This document shows, one piece after another, positions 4,630-7,711 of a DNA stretch of 7,711 nucleotides. This DNA comes from Chloroflexota bacterium (GTDB lineage Bacteria; Chloroflexota; Anaerolineae; JACRMK01). Location of the stretch: positions 1 through 7,711 of the forward strand of contig JACQEC010000265.1 in NCBI GenBank assembly GCA_016200765.1, in the 5' to 3' direction. Each line of letters opens with the position of its first letter. Position 1 is the stretch's first letter. Position numbers and translations under genes: made by a program. The notes under the pieces are model-generated. The model was given only the letters and a program-made list of their open reading frames with translations, did not search any database and was not told the origin of the DNA.

Positions 4630-6430
4630 AGCGGGTGCCGACTAGGAAGCGCGCCTGCCACGGGCGATAGACGCTGACGAACTTATCGCGGCGCAATACC
4701 TTCTCCCCTTCTTTGACGACACGGTTGACCACGACCGTCTTGCCGTCATAGGCAAAGTCCACCTGCTTGACCACGCCCACCGGCAGGGTCGGGTCGTTCT
4801 CGCGGATGTCCGGGCCATGCGGGATGACATTCGTGATCGTCGGCCCTTCCATCTCCACGGTGCGGTTGTTCTTCGTGCCAAAGAACTTGAAGGTAAGCGT
4901 GCTCTCCTTGAGGTTGACGCTGGGCTGGATCAGTAAATAGTTCGCCGTGTCGTTGACGAAGCGGAAATCCACCTGCGGAGCATAGACGGTCGCATCGAGG
5001 CCAATCGGCGGCTCGTAGTAGTGCACCGTATAGCCATGCGCCCAACGCTCGGTGATCGCGTAGCCGCCAAAAAACGCCGCGCGGAAGGCGGTGGTGGAGA
5101 CCTGACAGACACCGCCGCCGATGCCGACCGCAGTCTGGTCGCCGACGATCACGTAGCCCTGCTCGTAGCCGTTAGCGTCCACCACGTCGCCGAGGTATTG
5201 GTCGAACGAAAACTCCTGGCCCGGCGCGAGAACAATCCCGTGAAATTGATTGGTGGCGACGACGATGTTCTGCACGCGCTCGGGGCTGGAGCCTTTAAAG
5301 GAAGTGGTGCCGGCGACAACCAACTCTTTGATGTTGAACTGGTCCGCATCTTCAAGGGCGATGACCGGCTTGATCGTCTTGACGACCAGCGGCACCACGC
5401 GATTCTCACTGGTCAACTGCTGCTTGATGCGCTGTACGGTGGCGGGCACATCGAGCGTGCGGCCCTGCTGGCTGGCGACGAGCGGGATGAGTTTGCCGAT
5501 GCTTTCGTCGAAGTAAAAGCGAGCGTCGCGCGGCTTGCGCTCGACCTGCGCGGCGATGGCGTTCAGGAAGACCGTCAACTTCTGCTCGTCCACGATCAGG
5601 CCGAGTTGCGCCCCGCGGTCGCCCGCGACAGAAGAGCGCACGCTGACGAGGGAAGCCAGCATCGCGCTGTCAAGCGTCCACGCGCGCTCTTGCGGCACTA
5701 GCGCCACGGCCAACCCCGCCGCGCTCTTGCCGGTTTCCAGCCACGCCGGCTCGCTCAACGTGAGGCGGATGGGCGCCGCAAGGATGGCGCGCAACTGCGC
5801 CGGCACATCGCCGGCCTCGCGCACCACAGGCGGCACCTCATTGACAACCAGCTCGATTTCGTCGCGTGGGTTCAATGGCATGGCGCGGCGAATACGCTCG
5901 ATGGTCTCGGTCACGTCGAGGACGCGCCCGGTGACGGACGGCTCGCTGAAAACCTGCAGGCCGATTTGGTAAACCCGCGCATCGCGCGGCGCGCGCTCGC
6001 TCTGGCGGGCCAGCCGCCGGAGCGCGACCTGCGCCGCGCCTTCGTCAAACGACCACGCGCCGCTGATAGACCGGCCGTTGAGCATCAGGTCGAGTTGGTC
6101 AAGCAGATTCTCGGCCCAGTTCTCCCCGCGGCCCAGCGCCAACGCGGCGTCGAGCAGTTGCGCGTCATCGTAGCGAATGCCCAATTCGGCGGGCGTCAGG
6201 AAGTAACGCTGGTCGCCATCGCGCAAGGTGTACGTGCCGGAGAGACCGGCCAGCCGCGCACGCACCGCGTTGTTAGCCTCGTCGAGCGTGAGGCCGCCAA
6301 CGTCGAGGCCGGCGAGGCTGACGCCCGGAAAGATGCGACCGGCGTAGGTCTTCTGATATGCCGCGACAGACCAGACGCCAAGCGCGCTCAACAACAGGCC
6401 AGCCAGCACCAGCAGGCGAAAGAGCTTCAT
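4625..6430 (-). CDS. VanW family protein with peptidoglycan-binding-like repeats
   Basis: The 601-residue product is membrane-anchored and probably works in the cell wall or envelope. Residues about 5-25 are a hydrophobic signal anchor. Residues about 35-355 hold two related blocks, 'RDARVYQIG...VTGRVLDVTETIERIRRAM' and 'RDARFYFDE...QGRTLDVPATVQRIKQQL' (starting near 149 and 301), which look like the YoaR/PG_binding_4 repeats often placed before VanW. The VanW domain spans about 370-500, with 'SFKGSSPERVQNI', 'PGQEFSFDQYLG' and the signature 'GGGVCQVSTT' (438-447, C442). The C-terminus 'RRDKFVSVYRPW' is typical for the family. VanW takes its name from vancomycin-resistance clusters, but its biochemical role is not established, so no reaction is assigned. 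ATG at 6430 has AGGAT (6437-6441) 6 nt upstream. It is the last gene of the minus-strand group, 84 bp after the small secreted protein. Confidence 0.9.
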   Translation of the reverse strand: MKLFRLLVLAGLLLSALGVWSVAAYQKTYAGRIFPGVSLAGLDVGGLTLDEANNAVRARLAGLSGTYTLRDGDQRYFLTPAELGIRYDDAQLLDAALALGRGENWAENLLDQLDLMLNGRSISGAWSFDEGAAQVALRRLARQSERAPRDARVYQIGLQVFSEPSVTGRVLDVTETIERIRRAMPLNPRDEIELVVNEVPPVVREAGDVPAQLRAILAAPIRLTLSEPAWLETGKSAAGLAVALVPQERAWTLDSAMLASLVSVRSSVAGDRGAQLGLIVDEQKLTVFLNAIAAQVERKPRDARFYFDESIGKLIPLVASQQGRTLDVPATVQRIKQQLTSENRVVPLVVKTIKPVIALEDADQFNIKELVVAGTTSFKGSSPERVQNIVVATNQFHGIVLAPGQEFSFDQYLGDVVDANGYEQGYVIVGDQTAVGIGGGVCQVSTTAFRAAFFGGYAITERWAHGYTVHYYEPPIGLDATVYAPQVDFRFVNDTANYLLIQPSVNLKESTLTFKFFGTKNNRTVEMEGPTITNVIPHGPDIRENDPTLPVGVVKQVDFAYDGKTVVVNRVVKEGEKVLRRDKFVSVYRPWQARFLVGTRS

Positions 6431-6514
6431 GCTGTTATCCTAACGCTGTTCAGGCACACCAACGCGCGCCACGACAAACTTACCGGTCAATATGGTCTAG
6501 GCTGTGCCCAGCGT

Positions 6515-6826
6515 TCATGGCACGGAAAAGTCTTTGGTGATCGCCGGCAGGAACACCTTGAGCATGTCTGTGATGCCGTTGAAGAAGCCGGCGGCCATGC
6601 TGTAACTTCCCCCGCTGGCTCCGCCGCTGCCCACCGGCACAATCGCGCCGCTCATGGCATACGCGCTGCCACTACTATAGGTTGCGCCGCCGCCAGTGAC
6701 GGCGCTCCAGCTCAAGTCGTACCCACCGCCGCTCTGCGCAACCACGGCGGGCGCTCCACGCTCGAGCGTCAGCGCGAAGGCCAGGATAAGCAGAGCACCT
6801 AATGGGATGATTCGTCGTCTAGACAT
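6515..6826 (-). CDS. Short secreted G/S/Y-rich protein with C-terminal KVFLP motif
   Basis: The 103-residue product is probably exported. An arginine-rich start 'MSRRR', a hydrophobic core and 'PAVVA' before Q31 form a signal peptide likely cut after A30, leaving about 73 residues. The mature part resembles 'YDLSWSAVTGGG...YAMSGAIV...SGGSYSMAAGFFNG', a low-complexity Gly/Ser/Tyr core I associate with many surface proteins of Chloroflexota, where the usual form is closer to 'Y.L.W.TVDGGG...GTIGQPD...GGFW'. It ends in 'KVFLPAITKDF', like the 'hKVYLPLVxK/R' tails common on exported proteins of that phylum. Function is unknown. A good AAGGA (6831-6835) lies 4 nt before the ATG. It sits 35 bp downstream of the S74 surface protein gene and is probably co-transcribed with it. 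The phylum link is from memory of family style. Confidence 0.75.
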   Translation of the reverse strand: MSRRRIIPLGALLILAFALTLERGAPAVVAQSGGGYDLSWSAVTGGGATYSSGSAYAMSGAIVPVGSGGASGGSYSMAAGFFNGITDMLKVFLPAITKDFSVP

Positions 6827-6861
6827 CTGTTCCTTGGGATGAACCTTTCAGGAATTTGAAA

Positions 6862-7711
6862 CTATTTTCCTTTGCCAGAACGGCGAAAGGCAAGCGCGGC
6901 GAGCAGTCCAGCCAGCACGTACACTCCCCACGAGTCAGGCAGGGCAATGCCTGCCGTGCGCGACGGGGCGCCGCCGGCCTGCACGGCTTGCTCCAGCGCG
7001 GCGAGGCGGGATTCGATGGCGGCGTTCTGCTGCTGCTGGGTTTGTTGGCTTGCTTCCAGCGCGGCCACGCGCCCCTTCAGCGCCGCGATCTCGGCGTCCT
7101 GTTTCTGCACAATCTGGGATAGGCCCTGAATAGCGGCCAGCGCCACGCCTTCACCATCAATCGTCGTGATGGTCCGCTCGTCCTCGCCCACGCCGAAAGC
7201 CGCGAAGAAATCCTGCGCGGTCGGGCCGATGTGGCGGATGGACGCATCCTGCGTCTTGTAGCTCCACGTCTGAATCGGAATGGAGTTCAATTGCGCCAGC
7301 ACGTCGCGAGTGTCCACAGGCTCAAAGTTCATCTTGGCGTTGCGGTCGCTCAACTGCGACCACGTGCCGGAGCCGGTGCGCAGGCTGGCGCCGGTGGTGG
7401 CGTTCACGTCGGTGTTGAGCGTGATGCCGCCGGAGGCGCGCACTAGGAACTGGTTGACACTGGTCGAGGAGAAGTTCAGCGAGTTGTTGTCGGCCCAAAC
7501 AAACGCGCCGTTGTGCAGAGCCAGCGCCTGCTGGCCGGCGGCGAAACTATATTGGCCCTTGGCCTGATTGCTCGCGCCGCCCGGAACGGTCGCGCCCTGC
7601 GCGGTAGCCTGATTGCTCGAGCCGCCGCTGATGGTGGCGGCGAAGCCTTGTACGACGTTGCTATTGCCGCCGCCCACTGTCCCGTACTGGTTGTTGGCCT
7701 GATTCGCGTTC
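6862..7711 (-). CDS. Surface protein with beta-roll repeats, S74 chaperone domain and membrane anchor (5' end outside window)
   Basis: The frame stays open through the right edge, so the true start is missing; a GTG at 7677 is internal. Residue numbers below count from that GTG as 1. Residues up to about 44 are 15-residue repeats (T-V-G-G-G-N-S-N..., T-I-S-G-G-S-S-N-Q-A..., T-V-P-G-G-A-S-N-Q-A...), resembling YadA/Hep_Hag head repeats of trimeric surface fibres. A short link with 'GAFVWADNN' and 'NQFLVRASGGI' follows. The S74 intramolecular chaperone domain starts at 'QLSDRNAKMNFEPVD' (S110-D111, the position of self-cleavage in characterised members) and runs through 'IQTWSYKTQDASIRHIGPTAQDF' to 'GVALAAIQGL' (about 185). 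A Q/A/L-rich coiled coil (184-233), 'LPDSWG' (246-251), a hydrophobic segment and a basic 'RRSGKGK' tail end the protein. It is probably a trimeric, membrane-anchored surface fibre. Ligand and partners are unknown. Confidence 0.85.
   Translation of the reverse strand, partial: NANQANNQYGTVGGGNSNVVQGFAATISGGSSNQATAQGATVPGGASNQAKGQYSFAAGQQALALHNGAFVWADNNSLNFSSTSVNQFLVRASGGITLNTDVNATTGASLRTGSGTWSQLSDRNAKMNFEPVDTRDVLAQLNSIPIQTWSYKTQDASIRHIGPTAQDFFAAFGVGEDERTITTIDGEGVALAAIQGLSQIVQKQDAEIAALKGRVAALEASQQTQQQQNAAIESRLAALEQAVQAGGAPSRTAGIALPDSWGVYVLAGLLAALAFRRSGKGK
7546..7711 (-). repeat. 45-bp tandem repeat encoding 15-residue beta-roll units
   Basis: The coding strand repeats every 45 bp. On the plus strand GCCTGATTGCTCG recurs at 7562 and 7607 (19 of 20 bases identical over the longer window), and GCCTGATT recurs at 7697, which is two further periods away. 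In protein this gives units T-x-x-G-G-x-S-N-x-x-x-x-x-x-x. Three full units and part of another are visible, and the array continues past the window edge. Such arrays expand and contract by recombination, so copy number may vary between strains. Confidence 0.8.

Noticed and set aside
5021..5701. A 226-codon plus-strand frame opposite the VanW gene, and a second at 5966-6802.
   Set aside because: Both lie opposite genes with clear domain signatures and good start sites. Their products are charged, low-complexity sequences without family features, and 5966-6802 runs across two genes and the gap between them.
6431..6514. A separate promoter for the VanW gene, TTGACC on the minus strand at 6490-6485.
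   Set aside because: The -10 position 17 bp downstream is GC-rich (GCGCGTT region) and does not resemble TATAAT.
7675..7677. GTG as the start of the S74 surface protein.
   Set aside because: The frame and the 15-residue repeat pattern continue upstream to the window edge, so this GTG is an internal Val codon.

Overview
This is a GC-rich bacterial window of 7.7 kb that looks like ordinary chromosome plus surface-protein genes from a member of the Chloroflexota (an Anaerolineae- or Caldilineae-like environmental genome). The assignment is an inference. It rests on three things: a short secreted protein ending in a KVFLP-type motif after a G/S/Y-rich 'YDLSW...GGG' core; a tail-fibre/S74 protein of the 'IQTW.Y...IRHIGP.AQDF' type; and a large VanW-domain protein. 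I associate all three styles with that phylum. No rRNA, tRNA, CRISPR array or intact insertion sequence was found.

Layout, left to right. Positions 1-392 hold no credible gene but contain several hairpins, including a 71-bp GTAGGGGCG...CGCCCCTAC inverted-repeat element. A near-consensus promoter, overlapped by a palindrome, then drives a two-gene toxin-antitoxin module: a Phd/YefM-type antitoxin (393-692) and a PIN-domain toxin (705-1136) with an altered first active-site motif. A second promoter precedes a calcineurin-like metallophosphoesterase (1211-1807). Next comes a complete pyruvate kinase (1932-3359), the core metabolic gene of the window. An AT-rich spacer bounded by a perfect 13-bp inverted repeat separates it from a Tat-exported, probably lipid-anchored molybdopterin oxidoreductase of the sulfite oxidase family (3496-4608).

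From 4604 onward all genes lie on the minus strand. The two transcription directions meet at a hairpin whose arms contain the stop codons of both convergent genes. In transcription order the minus-strand genes are: a membrane-anchored protein with beta-roll repeats, an S74 intramolecular chaperone domain, a coiled coil and a C-terminal transmembrane anchor (6862 to beyond 7711, start not in window); a 103-residue secreted protein (6515-6826); and a 601-residue VanW/peptidoglycan-binding-like protein (4625-6430). The spacings are 35 and 84 bp, so co-transcription is plausible. All three products act outside the cytoplasm, which suggests a small cell-surface locus.

The plus-strand genes do not form one obvious pathway. 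Most are single-gene or two-gene units, each with its own leader. The least ordinary parts are the S74 protein's layout (self-cleavage motif upstream of a membrane anchor), the DVG-for-DTN change in the PIN toxin, and the non-coding repeat structures. I see no strong evidence for a wholly new multi-gene system.
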